This document shows positions 26,510-34,807 of a stretch of DNA of 34,807 nt, piece after piece (position 1 is the stretch's first letter; every line of letters starts with the position of its first letter). The position numbers and the translations under genes are program-made. Under the pieces are notes generated by a model. It made no database searches. It saw only the letters and a list, made by a program, of their open reading frames with translations, and was not told the DNA's origin. Source of the DNA: Paracoccaceae bacterium (lineage in GTDB: Bacteria > Pseudomonadota > Alphaproteobacteria > Rhodobacterales > Rhodobacteraceae); contig JAFGWK010000048.1 in the NCBI GenBank assembly GCA_016937195.1, forward strand, positions 1-34,807. The letters run 5' to 3'.

Positions 26510-28162
26510 ATGACGGATTTCTTTGATCGCCATCGCGACTTGCTGGATCGTGCCGTGCATGCGTGGCGCGCGCGTGAATTCTGGACGCCTTTTCCCGAAA
26601 CGCCTAGCACTAAAATTTACGGGGCCGATGCGCGCCGCGATGGTCATGCGGCTTATGAGGCGCTGCTTGGCACTACGTTTGCGTTGCCCGGCCATCCCGA
26701 AACCGCGCGCCTTGGGGCAGAGCGGTCTCCTTGGGGGCAAGATGTAGCCATTAGCTATCCTGCCGCCCCTCCGGCCGCGCTGATCGCGGCATCGAAGGCG
26801 GCGGGCGGCCAGTGGGCCAAAGCTTCGATGGAAGCGCGCGTTGGGGCGCTGATCGAGGCGCTGATCCGCCTGAACCAGATGTCATTCCTGATCGGCGAGG
26901 CCACGATGCACGCCACGGGCCAAGCCTTTGCGATGGCGTTTCAGGCCGGCGGCCCGCATGCCCAAGATCGTGGGCTTGAGGCAATCGCGGCCGCTTGGTT
27001 CGAGATGACGGCAACGGCACAAACGGCGATTTGGGAGAAGCTGCAGGGCAAATCCGATCCGCTGGTGATCGAAAAGCGCTGGCAATTGGTGCCGCGCGGC
27101 GTGGCGTTGGCAATCGGGTGCAATACCTTTCCGACGTGGAACAGCTATTCGGGTGTGTTTGCCAGTTTGGCGACGGGAAACACGGTGATCATAAAGCCGC
27201 ACCCGCACGCGATCTTGCCGCTTGCGCTGACGGTCAAGGTCTTGCGTGAGGTGTTCGCCGAGGCCGGATTGCCACAGGACGCGGTGCTGCTGGCTGTCGA
27301 TGCGCCCGGTGCCGAAATCACCAAGGAACTCGCAACCGACCCGGCTGTGGCGATTATCGACTACACGGGCTCATCCAGCTTTGCGGATTGGTTGCGCGCC
27401 AATGCCACTCAGGCGATTGTTTTCACAGAAGAAACCGGCGTTAACTCGTTAGTGATCACAGGCACCGACGATTTTGCGGGGATGTGCGCCAATCTCGCGT
27501 TTTCACTGTCGCTGTACTCGGGACAGATGTGTACCGCGCCGCAAAATATCTACATCCCGCGCGGTGGCATCGAAACCGCCGAGGGCAAAACGAGCTTTGA
27601 CGCTGTGGTCGTGGGGATCGTGGCGGCAATCGACACCTTGCTGGCGGACGCCCAAGCCGCGTCGGCAATTTGCGGCACCATCGTGAACCCCGCGACGCTG
27701 GAACGTGTCGCGGCGGCGCGTCAAGCGGGGCAAGTGGTGCGCGAGAGCGGTCAGACAGGGGTAGGGCGCTCGGCCACGCCGCTTGTGGTGATGGTGGATG
27801 GGTCGGGGCCGGGCCTGCAAGACGACGAATGCTTTGGCCCGGTGAGCTTTGTAATCCCTTGCGATGATGCGCAAGATGCGATTGCGCGTGCCTCAGACAT
27901 CGCGATGCGCAAAGGCGCGATTACCGCCGCGCTTTACGCCAATGACCCGGACTTGATCGCGCAGGCCGCGATGGCCTTTGCTGCAGCCGGGGTCAATCTG
28001 TCAGTCAATCTAACCGGCAATATCTATGTCAATCAGTCCGCTGCATTTTCCGACTTTCACGTCACCGGAGCCAATCCGGCAGGGAATGCCAGTTTGACTG
28101 ACACCGCCTTCGTCGCGTCCCGGTTCCGGCGCGTGATGATCCGCTGGCCGAAAGCGTCCTAA
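26510..28162 (+). CDS. paaN: Phenylacetic acid degradation protein PaaN (aldehyde dehydrogenase family)
   Basis: 550 aa ALDH with FTEETGVNSLVI and SGQMCTAPQNIYIP; N-terminal MTDFFDRHRDLLDRAVHAWRAREFWTPFPETPSTKIYG typical of PaaN. Confidence 0.92.
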   Translation: MTDFFDRHRDLLDRAVHAWRAREFWTPFPETPSTKIYGADARRDGHAAYEALLGTTFALPGHPETARLGAERSPWGQDVAISYPAAPPAALIAASKAAGGQWAKASMEARVGALIEALIRLNQMSFLIGEATMHATGQAFAMAFQAGGPHAQDRGLEAIAAAWFEMTATAQTAIWEKLQGKSDPLVIEKRWQLVPRGVALAIGCNTFPTWNSYSGVFASLATGNTVIIKPHPHAILPLALTVKVLREVFAEAGLPQDAVLLAVDAPGAEITKELATDPAVAIIDYTGSSSFADWLRANATQAIVFTEETGVNSLVITGTDDFAGMCANLAFSLSLYSGQMCTAPQNIYIPRGGIETAEGKTSFDAVVVGIVAAIDTLLADAQAASAICGTIVNPATLERVAAARQAGQVVRESGQTGVGRSATPLVVMVDGSGPGLQDDECFGPVSFVIPCDDAQDAIARASDIAMRKGAITAALYANDPDLIAQAAMAFAAAGVNLSVNLTGNIYVNQSAAFSDFHVTGANPAGNASLTDTAFVASRFRRVMIRWPKAS

Positions 28163-28214
28163 GGAGAGACGCCAACAGCAAGCTTTGGTTTTGGAGAGTA
28201 TGGGAGGACTATCT

Positions 28215-29351
28215 ATGAAACTGTTAATGACAACGGCTGTAAGCGCACTTGTGGTGTTGGGAAGCACTGCGGCGATGGCAGATATCAAGCTGGGGGCAAG
28301 CCTGTCGGCTTCGGGCCCGGCGGCGTTCTTGGGCGATCCCGAGGCCAAGACCATCGAAATGATGGTTGATCAGATCAACGAAGCTGGCGGGATCAACGGC
28401 GAAAAGATTGATCTGGTGCTGTATGATGATGGCGGCGACCCGAACAAGGCGCGCACCTTTGCCACGCGCTTGGTTGAGGATGACGAGGTTGTCGCAATCA
28501 TCGGCGGGTCGACCACCGGGACGACGATGTCGATCCTGTCGGTTGCCGAGGATGCCGAAGTTCCGTTTATCTCGCTGGCGGGTGCCATCCAGATTATTGA
28601 TCCGGTGCGTAGATGGGTGTTCAAAACCCCCCATACAGATCGTATGGCCTGTGAAAAGATTTTCAGCGACATGCAGCAAAAAGGGATCACCAAGATCGGC
28701 ATGATCTCGGGGACGGACGGATTTGGCGCCTCGATGCAGGCGCAATGCAAAGACGTTGCGCCCAAATACGCAATCGAGATCCTCGCGGACGAAACCTACG
28801 GTCCTCAAGACGCGGATATGACCCCGCAATTGACCAAAATCCGCAATACGGACGGGGTTCAGGCCATTCTCAACCCCGGTTTCGGTCAAGGCCCGGCCAT
28901 CGTGACGCGTAACAAGGCCCAGCTCGGCATTGATCTGCCGCTTTATGAAAGCCATGGCGTTGCGTCAGATGGGTTCATCAAGCTCGCTGGGGCTGCAGCA
29001 GCCGAAGGTGTGCGCCTGCCGGGCACCGCGCTGCTGGTCGCCGCGATCCTACCCGATAGCGATCCGCAAAAGCCCGTCGTGACGGCCTATAAGGCTGCCT
29101 ATGAGGCGAAATACGGTGAGACGGTTTCGACCTTTGGCGGCTATGCCCATGACGCGGTCGATTTGATGACCAATGCGATGAAGACGGGCGGCAGTGATCC
29201 TGCGGCCATTCGCGATGCGCTTGAGGCCACGCAAGGCTATGTCGGCACCACGGGCATCTACAGCTTCTCGCCCGAGGATCACCTTGGTCTCGATCTGTCG
29301 GCCTTCAAGATGCTTGAGATCCGCGACGGCGGCTGGACGCTGATCGACTAA
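28215..29351 (+). CDS. Branched-chain amino acid-type ABC transporter substrate-binding protein
   Basis: Signal peptide MKLLMTTAVSALVVLGSTAAMA; periplasmic-binding type 1 fold GASLSASGPAAFLGDPEAKTIEMMVDQINEAGGINGEKIDLVLYDDGGDP. Confidence 0.94.
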   Translation: MKLLMTTAVSALVVLGSTAAMADIKLGASLSASGPAAFLGDPEAKTIEMMVDQINEAGGINGEKIDLVLYDDGGDPNKARTFATRLVEDDEVVAIIGGSTTGTTMSILSVAEDAEVPFISLAGAIQIIDPVRRWVFKTPHTDRMACEKIFSDMQQKGITKIGMISGTDGFGASMQAQCKDVAPKYAIEILADETYGPQDADMTPQLTKIRNTDGVQAILNPGFGQGPAIVTRNKAQLGIDLPLYESHGVASDGFIKLAGAAAAEGVRLPGTALLVAAILPDSDPQKPVVTAYKAAYEAKYGETVSTFGGYAHDAVDLMTNAMKTGGSDPAAIRDALEATQGYVGTTGIYSFSPEDHLGLDLSAFKMLEIRDGGWTLID

Positions 29352-29373
29352 TCCACAGGCCAGGTTCCTGAGG

Positions 29374-29399
29374 CCGGGGCGGTTTTGCGATCGCCCCGG
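29374..29399 (+). repeat. GC-rich stem-loop between SBP and livH-like permease
   Basis: CCGGGGCG-N10-CGCCCCGG. Confidence 0.7.
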
Positions 29400-29428
29400 A
29401 CATGGCCCAGACTTCATCGGAGACGTTC

Positions 29429-30301
29429 ATGGACGCCTTGTTGCAATTTATGCTGTCCGGCGTGACGGTTGGCGCGGTTTATGCGCTGGTCGCGCTTGGG
29501 TTTACGATCATCTACAACGCCTCCGACGTGGTGAATTTCGCGCAAGGCGAATTCGTTATGCTGGGCGGGATGATCACGGTTTTCACCTATCAGGCAGGGC
29601 TGCCCTTACCCCTTGCGGCGGTTCTTGCGATTGCGATCACATCGCTGGTCGGGGTTGCGCTGAACAAGCTTGCGCTGGAACCCGCGCGCGGCGCACCCGT
29701 GGTGTCGCTGATCATCATCACCATCGGCGCCTCGATCTTTATCCGTGGCGCCGCGCAGCTGATCTTTGACAAGCAACTGCACCGCTTTCCGTCCTTTTCG
29801 GGCGATGCGCCGATCCACATCTTTGGCGCGACACTCGTGCCGCAAAGCCTGTGGGTGATTGGGGGCGCGGTGCTTGTTTTCATCGCTCTGTGGCTGTTCT
29901 TCACCAAGACGCTGACGGGCAAAGCGGTGCTGGCAACCGCAAATAACCGTCTTGCCGCGCAGCTTGTGGGCATCAATACCGGCTGGGTCATGACGCTGTC
30001 CTTCGCGCTTTCGGCGGCGATCGGGGCGCTGGCGGGCGTGCTTGTTACGCCGATCACGCTGGTGGGCTATGACGTGGGTGTCGGGCTCGCGCTCAAGGGC
30101 TTTGCCGCTGCGATGCTGGGCGGCATGGGCAACCCCAAGGGGGCGTTGGTCGGTGGTATCTCGCTGGGTCTGCTAGAGGCGCTGACCGCTGGCTACCTGA
30201 GTTCTCAATACAAAGACGCGGTCGCCTTCATCGTGATCCTCGCGGTGCTGTTCGTGATGCCTCAGGGCCTGTTCGGCAAAAGCACGACGGAGAGGGTCTA
30301 A
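29429..30301 (+). CDS. livH: LivH-type branched-chain ABC permease
   Basis: Polytopic; LVALGFTIIYNASDVVNFAQGEFVMLGGM; GGMGNPKGALVGGISLGLLEAL. Confidence 0.94.
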   Translation: MDALLQFMLSGVTVGAVYALVALGFTIIYNASDVVNFAQGEFVMLGGMITVFTYQAGLPLPLAAVLAIAITSLVGVALNKLALEPARGAPVVSLIIITIGASIFIRGAAQLIFDKQLHRFPSFSGDAPIHIFGATLVPQSLWVIGGAVLVFIALWLFFTKTLTGKAVLATANNRLAAQLVGINTGWVMTLSFALSAAIGALAGVLVTPITLVGYDVGVGLALKGFAAAMLGGMGNPKGALVGGISLGLLEALTAGYLSSQYKDAVAFIVILAVLFVMPQGLFGKSTTERV

Positions 30302-30304
30302 ACC

Positions 30305-31261
30305 ATGAAACTGTCTTCGAAATGGATGCAATTGGCTGCACTCGCGGTGCTGGTTGCCGTGCTGCCGCTGTTCTTTCCCTCGGGCTATTATTACCGGGTC
30401 GGGGCGCTGATTTTTGTGAACGGGCTGGCGGTGACCGGGCTTGTGATCTTGATCGGCTATGCCGGGCAGATCAGCCTTGGCCATGCCGGTTTTGCCGGGA
30501 TCGGCGGCTATGCCTGCGCGCTTGCGCCCGCCCATCTGGGCCTGCCGCCGTCACTGTCGATCCTTCTGGGGGCGGTGATCTCTGCGCTGCTGGCGATGTT
30601 GATCGGCAAGCCGATCCTTCGGTTGCGCGGCTATTATCTGGCGGTCGCGACGCTGGGCTTTGGCATCTTGGTCAGCATGGTGCTGACGAATGAGCGCGCC
30701 CTGACCGGGGGGCCCGACGGGATGGCGGTGCAAGGTCTTGCGCTGCGCAAAATCCTGCGGGGATGGGGTTGGAAGCTGACGAGCGGAGAGTTCTGGTATA
30801 TCCTAAGTGCGCTGGCGATGCTGGTGGGCGTCTGGATCGCGCTCAATCTGTTCCAAAGCGCCACTGGGCGCGCCATGCGCGCGCTGCACGGCTCCGAGGT
30901 GGCGGCGCGCACCGTGGGCATTGATGTGGCCCGACTCAAGCTACAAGCCTTTGTTATCTCTGCCGTCTACGCATCGGTCGCGGGCTCGCTTCTGGCGCTG
31001 CAAAACCAGTTTGTCACGCCCGATATCGCAGGTTTCATGCACTCGATTGAGATGGTGACGATGGCGGTTCTTGGCGGCGTCGGTTCTGTCCTTGGCGCGG
31101 TGACGGGCAGTGCAATCCTGACGCTGCTGCCGCAGGTTCTGACGGTCTTTGCCGAATACGAACAGCTTGTGCTGGGGCTGGTGATGATCCTTGTGATGAT
31201 TTTCCTGCCCCGTGGGCTGTTGCCCTCGATCGCGGCGAAGTTGAAGGGGAGGGGCGAATGA
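30305..31261 (+). CDS. livM: LivM-type branched-chain ABC permease
   Basis: LIGYAGQISLGHAGFAGIGGYACA; GGVGSVLGAVTGSAILTLLPQVL; ATGA overlap with next gene. Confidence 0.95.
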   Translation: MKLSSKWMQLAALAVLVAVLPLFFPSGYYYRVGALIFVNGLAVTGLVILIGYAGQISLGHAGFAGIGGYACALAPAHLGLPPSLSILLGAVISALLAMLIGKPILRLRGYYLAVATLGFGILVSMVLTNERALTGGPDGMAVQGLALRKILRGWGWKLTSGEFWYILSALAMLVGVWIALNLFQSATGRAMRALHGSEVAARTVGIDVARLKLQAFVISAVYASVAGSLLALQNQFVTPDIAGFMHSIEMVTMAVLGGVGSVLGAVTGSAILTLLPQVLTVFAEYEQLVLGLVMILVMIFLPRGLLPSIAAKLKGRGE

Positions 31262-32043
31262 GCTTGCTGGAAGTATCGGGCCTTGGCATCGGCTTTGGCG
31301 GATTGCGTGCGGTCGATAATGTCGGGTTCTCCGCGCAGCCGGGTGAGATCGTGTCGATCATCGGCCCCAACGGCGCTGGAAAGACCACCTTGTTCAACAT
31401 GATTTCGGGTGTCTATCTGCCCGATAGCGGCCATGTGCGCCTTGACGGGAAAGACGTGACCGCAGCCGAGCCGCATCGCCTTGCGCGCATGGGGCTGACC
31501 CGCACCTTTCAAAACCTGCAAATTTTTCAGGAAATGACGGTTCTTGAAAACGTGATCGTGGGCTTTCACCAAAGCGAAAGCGGCTCGTTGATCGCCGATC
31601 TGTTGGCTTTGCCTGCCGCGCGTCGACGCGCCCAGGCAGCGCGTGCTCAGGCCCAAGAGCTTCTCAAACGGGTGCGTCTGGACAAGGCCGCCGAAGAACT
31701 GGCGGGTAACCTGTCTTACGGCGCGCTCAAACGCCTTGAGATTGCACGCGCGCTTGCGATGCAGCCGCGCGTCTTGCTGCTGGATGAGCCCGCCGCAGGC
31801 TGCAACGCGGTCGAGACCGAAGAGATCGACCATCTGATCGCGGAACTGGCAAAGTCGGGCATTGCGATCTTGCTGGTCGAGCATGACATGAAGATGGTCA
31901 TGCGGATCTCGAACCATATCGTCGTGCTCGATCACGGTGAAAAGATCGCCGAGGGCAGCCCCGAGAGCGTGTCGAAAAACCCTGCGGTGATCGCGGCCTA
32001 TCTGGGCGCGGGAGATGAGGAGAGTGTCGATGCTGACAGTTGA
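31258..32043 (+). CDS. livG: LivG-type ABC ATPase
   Basis: Walker A GPNGAGKTTLFNMISG; RTFQNLQIF; LSYGALKRLEIARALAMQPRVLLLDEPAAG. Confidence 0.96.
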   Translation: MSLLEVSGLGIGFGGLRAVDNVGFSAQPGEIVSIIGPNGAGKTTLFNMISGVYLPDSGHVRLDGKDVTAAEPHRLARMGLTRTFQNLQIFQEMTVLENVIVGFHQSESGSLIADLLALPAARRRAQAARAQAQELLKRVRLDKAAEELAGNLSYGALKRLEIARALAMQPRVLLLDEPAAGCNAVETEEIDHLIAELAKSGIAILLVEHDMKMVMRISNHIVVLDHGEKIAEGSPESVSKNPAVIAAYLGAGDEESVDADS

Positions 32044-32731
32044 GGGGCTACGCTCGGCCTATGGGCGCATCGAGGTGTTGCACGGCGTAGACCTAGAGGT
32101 CCGCTCGGGCGAAATCGTCACCGTTGTGGGCGCGAATGGCGCAGGCAAGACGACGCTGTTGCACTGCTTGTCGGGCACGCAGCCGGTCAGTGCGGGGCGC
32201 ATTCATTTTCGCGGCGATGAGCTGACCACGGTGCCTGCTTATCGCCGCTTGCGGCGCGGATTGGCGCAATCGCCCGAGGGGCGGCAGATTTTCACCAACC
32301 TGTCGGTCGAGGAAAACCTGCGGCTGGGCGCGTTCCTGTTCACTGACGAGCGGGTCGAGCGCGATATGCAGGATGCTTTTGCGATGTTCCCGATCCTGCG
32401 CGAAAAGCGCAATCTGGTTGCGGGCGGATTGTCCGGCGGGCAGCAGCAGATGCTGGCGATTGCGCGCGCCTTGATGGGACGGCCGCATTGCCTGTTGCTT
32501 GATGAACCCTCGATGGGGCTGGCACCGCTGATTGTTGCGCAAATCTTTGAGGTGGTGGAAAGTCTGCGCGCGCGCGATGTCACGATCCTGCTGGTCGAAC
32601 AAAATGCCTATGGCGCGCTCAAGATTGCGGATCGTGGCTATGTCATGGAAACCGGCCAGATCACGATGACCGGTCCCGCCGCCGAGTTGATCGCGGACCC
32701 GCGCATCCGCGAAGCCTATCTGGGAATCTGA
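32030..32731 (+). CDS. livF: LivF-type ABC ATPase
   Basis: GANGAGKTTLLHCLSG; SPEGRQIFTNLSVEENL; LSGGQQQMLAIARALMGRPHCLLLDEPSMGLAP. Confidence 0.96.
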   Translation: MLTVEGLRSAYGRIEVLHGVDLEVRSGEIVTVVGANGAGKTTLLHCLSGTQPVSAGRIHFRGDELTTVPAYRRLRRGLAQSPEGRQIFTNLSVEENLRLGAFLFTDERVERDMQDAFAMFPILREKRNLVAGGLSGGQQQMLAIARALMGRPHCLLLDEPSMGLAPLIVAQIFEVVESLRARDVTILLVEQNAYGALKIADRGYVMETGQITMTGPAAELIADPRIREAYLGI

Positions 32732-32741
32732 AGAGGCCAAT

Positions 32742-34685
32742 ATGAACACTCCCGTTTCGATCCGTCCGCAGGGCGATATCGCCATCGTCACGCTCGACAA
32801 CCCGCCCGTCAATGCGATCTCGGCGGCGGTGCGCAAAGCGCTGTGGCAGGCCGTCGAGGAGATCGATGCCGATCCGACCTTGCGCGCGGCAATCCTGATC
32901 TGTGAGGGCCGCACGTTCATTGCGGGCGCGGATGTGCGCGAATTCGGTCAGACCCCGGAGCCGCCGCATCTGCCCGATTTGGTGGATCATATCGAAGCCG
33001 CGCGCGTGCCTTGGATCGCCGCGATCCATGGTGCGGCCTTGGGCGGCGGGTTTGAGATCGCGATGGGGTGTCGGTTTCGCGTGGCCGTGCCGCAGGCAAA
33101 GATCGGCCTGCCAGAGGTCACGCTTGGGATCATCCCCGGTGCGTCGGGCACGGTGCGCACGCCGCGTCTGGCCGGGGTCGAGGTGGCGGTCGATCTGGTG
33201 ACATCGGGCAAACCGATGGCGGCACCCAAGGCGCGCGAACACGGGCTGATTGATGCGGTGATTGAGGGCGATCTGGAGGCAGGCGCGATTGCTTTTGCCA
33301 AGGCGGCTTTGGCCAAACCCCTACCTGCGCCGATTTCAGAGCGCCCGGTCGCGGCGATGGATGACGCGTTCTGGGAGGCCAAGCGCAAACTGGCGGCAAA
33401 GCAGGGCCATCGCGCGCCGCTTGAGGCGCTGGCCGCGATCCGCCGGGCGACCGAGCTGCCTTTCACGGAGGCCATGGCCGCCGAGCGCGAGAGCTTTCTT
33501 GCGCTGCGCAGTTCGGATGAGGCGGCAGCATTGCGCGCGGTCTTCTTTGCCGAGCGCGCCGCGCCACGCCCCGACACGCTGCGCGACGTGAGCCCGCGTA
33601 AGCTGGCGCAGGTCGGCGTCGTGGGCGGTGGCACGATGGGGGCAGGGATCGCCGCAGCCCTGCGTAGCGCCGGGCTGCCGGTGGTGCTGATCGAGCGCGA
33701 CGATCAGGCGCTGGCACGTGGGATCGACACGCTGGCCAAGACCTTTGCGGGTGCGATCAAGCGGGGCAAATTGACCGAAGAGGCGCGCGATGCGCTGATG
33801 GCCGGGGTCACGGGGGCCACCGATTATGCGGCCCTGTCAGAATGTGATCTGGTGATCGAGGCAGTTTTCGAGGAGTTGTCCGTCAAGCGTCAGGTCTTTG
33901 AAAGCCTGATCACGCACTGTCGTCGCGATGCGATCTTGGCCACGAACACCTCTTATATAGACCCGCGCGAGATTTTTGCGGGATTGCCGGGGGCTGAGCG
34001 CTTTATCGGGCTGCATTTCTTCAGCCCCGCCCAGATCATGAAGCTGCTGGAAATCGTACCGCTGCCAGAGACGGCGCCCGAGGTGCTGGCCACAGCCTTC
34101 GCGCTGGCCAAGCAGTTGAATAAAATCCCGGTTCGCGCTGGCATCTGCGAGGGGTTCATCGGCAATCGCATTCTCAAACGCTACCGCGCTGAGGCCGAAA
34201 CTCTCGTGCGGGACAGTGTGCCGATTGCGCAGATCGACGCCGCGATGCGCGGCTATGGCTTTCGAATGGGGCCGTTTGAGGCGCAGGATCTGGGCGGGCT
34301 TGATATCGCCTATTTGCAACGCGAGGGCGCGCGCGCTGCGGGTCAGGACGTGCCTGAGACGCTCGGCGATATGCTCGTCAGGGCAGGGCGCAAAGGACAA
34401 AAAACCGGCGGCGGCTGGTATGATTACAGCCAAGGCGATCGCACGCCCCAGCCCTCAACGCGCGTGGCAGAGCTGCTTGCAGGCCATATCGCCAAGGACG
34501 CGCCCGCTTATGAAAATGCTCAGATCGCCGCGCAACTGATTGCCGCGATGGCAGCCGAAGGCGAGGCCATTCTTGACGAAGGGATCGCCGACAAGGCCAG
34601 CGATATCGATCTGGTCGAGATCCACGGCTACGGGTTCCCGCGCTGGAAAGGTGGCCCGATGTTTGCGAGTGGAAAACACCGCTAG
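32742..34685 (+). CDS. Fused enoyl-CoA hydratase / 3-hydroxyacyl-CoA dehydrogenase (FadB/FadJ-like; candidate PaaF+PaaH function)
   Basis: N-terminal crotonase (GRTFIAGADVREFG, HGAALGGGFEIAMGCRFRVA), Rossmann VGVVGGGTMGAGIAAALRSAG, HFFSPAQIMKLLEIVP, NRILKRYRAEA. C-terminus ends abruptly at GGPMFASGKHR. Confidence 0.93.
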   Translation: MNTPVSIRPQGDIAIVTLDNPPVNAISAAVRKALWQAVEEIDADPTLRAAILICEGRTFIAGADVREFGQTPEPPHLPDLVDHIEAARVPWIAAIHGAALGGGFEIAMGCRFRVAVPQAKIGLPEVTLGIIPGASGTVRTPRLAGVEVAVDLVTSGKPMAAPKAREHGLIDAVIEGDLEAGAIAFAKAALAKPLPAPISERPVAAMDDAFWEAKRKLAAKQGHRAPLEALAAIRRATELPFTEAMAAERESFLALRSSDEAAALRAVFFAERAAPRPDTLRDVSPRKLAQVGVVGGGTMGAGIAAALRSAGLPVVLIERDDQALARGIDTLAKTFAGAIKRGKLTEEARDALMAGVTGATDYAALSECDLVIEAVFEELSVKRQVFESLITHCRRDAILATNTSYIDPREIFAGLPGAERFIGLHFFSPAQIMKLLEIVPLPETAPEVLATAFALAKQLNKIPVRAGICEGFIGNRILKRYRAEAETLVRDSVPIAQIDAAMRGYGFRMGPFEAQDLGGLDIAYLQREGARAAGQDVPETLGDMLVRAGRKGQKTGGGWYDYSQGDRTPQPSTRVAELLAGHIAKDAPAYENAQIAAQLIAAMAAEGEAILDEGIADKASDIDLVEIHGYGFPRWKGGPMFASGKHR

Positions 34686-34705
34686 AGCGCTCAGCCGCGC
34701 CTGTC

Positions 34706-34807
34706 CTAAGCCATTGCTTTGACAAGCGCGTCTGCCTTGGGTTTGAACTTGCGGATTGCGTCCTCTTTTACCGGGCCGTAGCCGCGAAATTGCATTGGTA
34801 TTGCAAG
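34706..34807 (-). CDS. Partial C-terminus of an indolepyruvate:ferredoxin oxidoreductase-like protein (gene continues beyond window)
   Basis: Minus-strand translation LAIPMQFRGYGPVKEDAIRKFKPKADALVKAMA*; the RGYGPVKE motif resembles the C-terminal signature of fused indolepyruvate oxidoreductases. Confidence 0.6.
   Translation of the reverse strand, partial: LAIPMQFRGYGPVKEDAIRKFKPKADALVKAMA

Noticed and set aside
15300-28162. Possible tropodithietic acid-type antibiotic cluster, since paa genes feed that pathway in some roseobacters
   Set aside because: Only catabolic paa genes are visible; no tda-like biosynthetic genes in the window.

Overview
Chromosomal-looking, high-GC window from an alphaproteobacterium, most likely Rhodobacteraceae (inferred from gene content and protein style). 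Left to right it contains: guaA (-); a small secreted Cys-containing protein (-); a minus-strand polysaccharide operon (UDP-glucuronate decarboxylase, UDP-glucose/pentose 4-epimerase, cellulose-synthase-like GT2, GH26-like hydrolase) with a strong intrinsic terminator and a perfect CtrA-type box upstream; dusA plus a TauE/SafE-family permease (-); a Fe3+/polyamine-type ABC transporter operon (+); a degraded region; and a large phenylacetate (paa) catabolic island. The island comprises paaX, paaJ-A-B-C-D-E, a PaaA-like paralog, paaZ, divergent paaG-I-K-R, then paaN, livKHMGF and a fused enoyl-CoA hydratase/3-hydroxyacyl-CoA dehydrogenase. The right edge holds the C-terminus of an indolepyruvate:ferredoxin oxidoreductase-like gene (-). 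The most interesting observations are: (1) an uncharacterised PaaA paralog between paaE and paaZ that aligns gaplessly with PaaA but has lost one ExxH motif and kept the other; (2) three near-identical 19-bp PaaR-type operators that tie the LIV-type ABC transporter to the paa regulon; (3) a CtrA box inside tandem direct repeats upstream of the polysaccharide operon; (4) a probable FMN-dependent glutamate-synthase-family gene remnant; (5) an apparently C-terminally shortened FadJ-like protein. No mobile elements, CRISPR arrays, tRNAs or rRNAs were recognised. All family calls are from reading the proteins; no database search was run.
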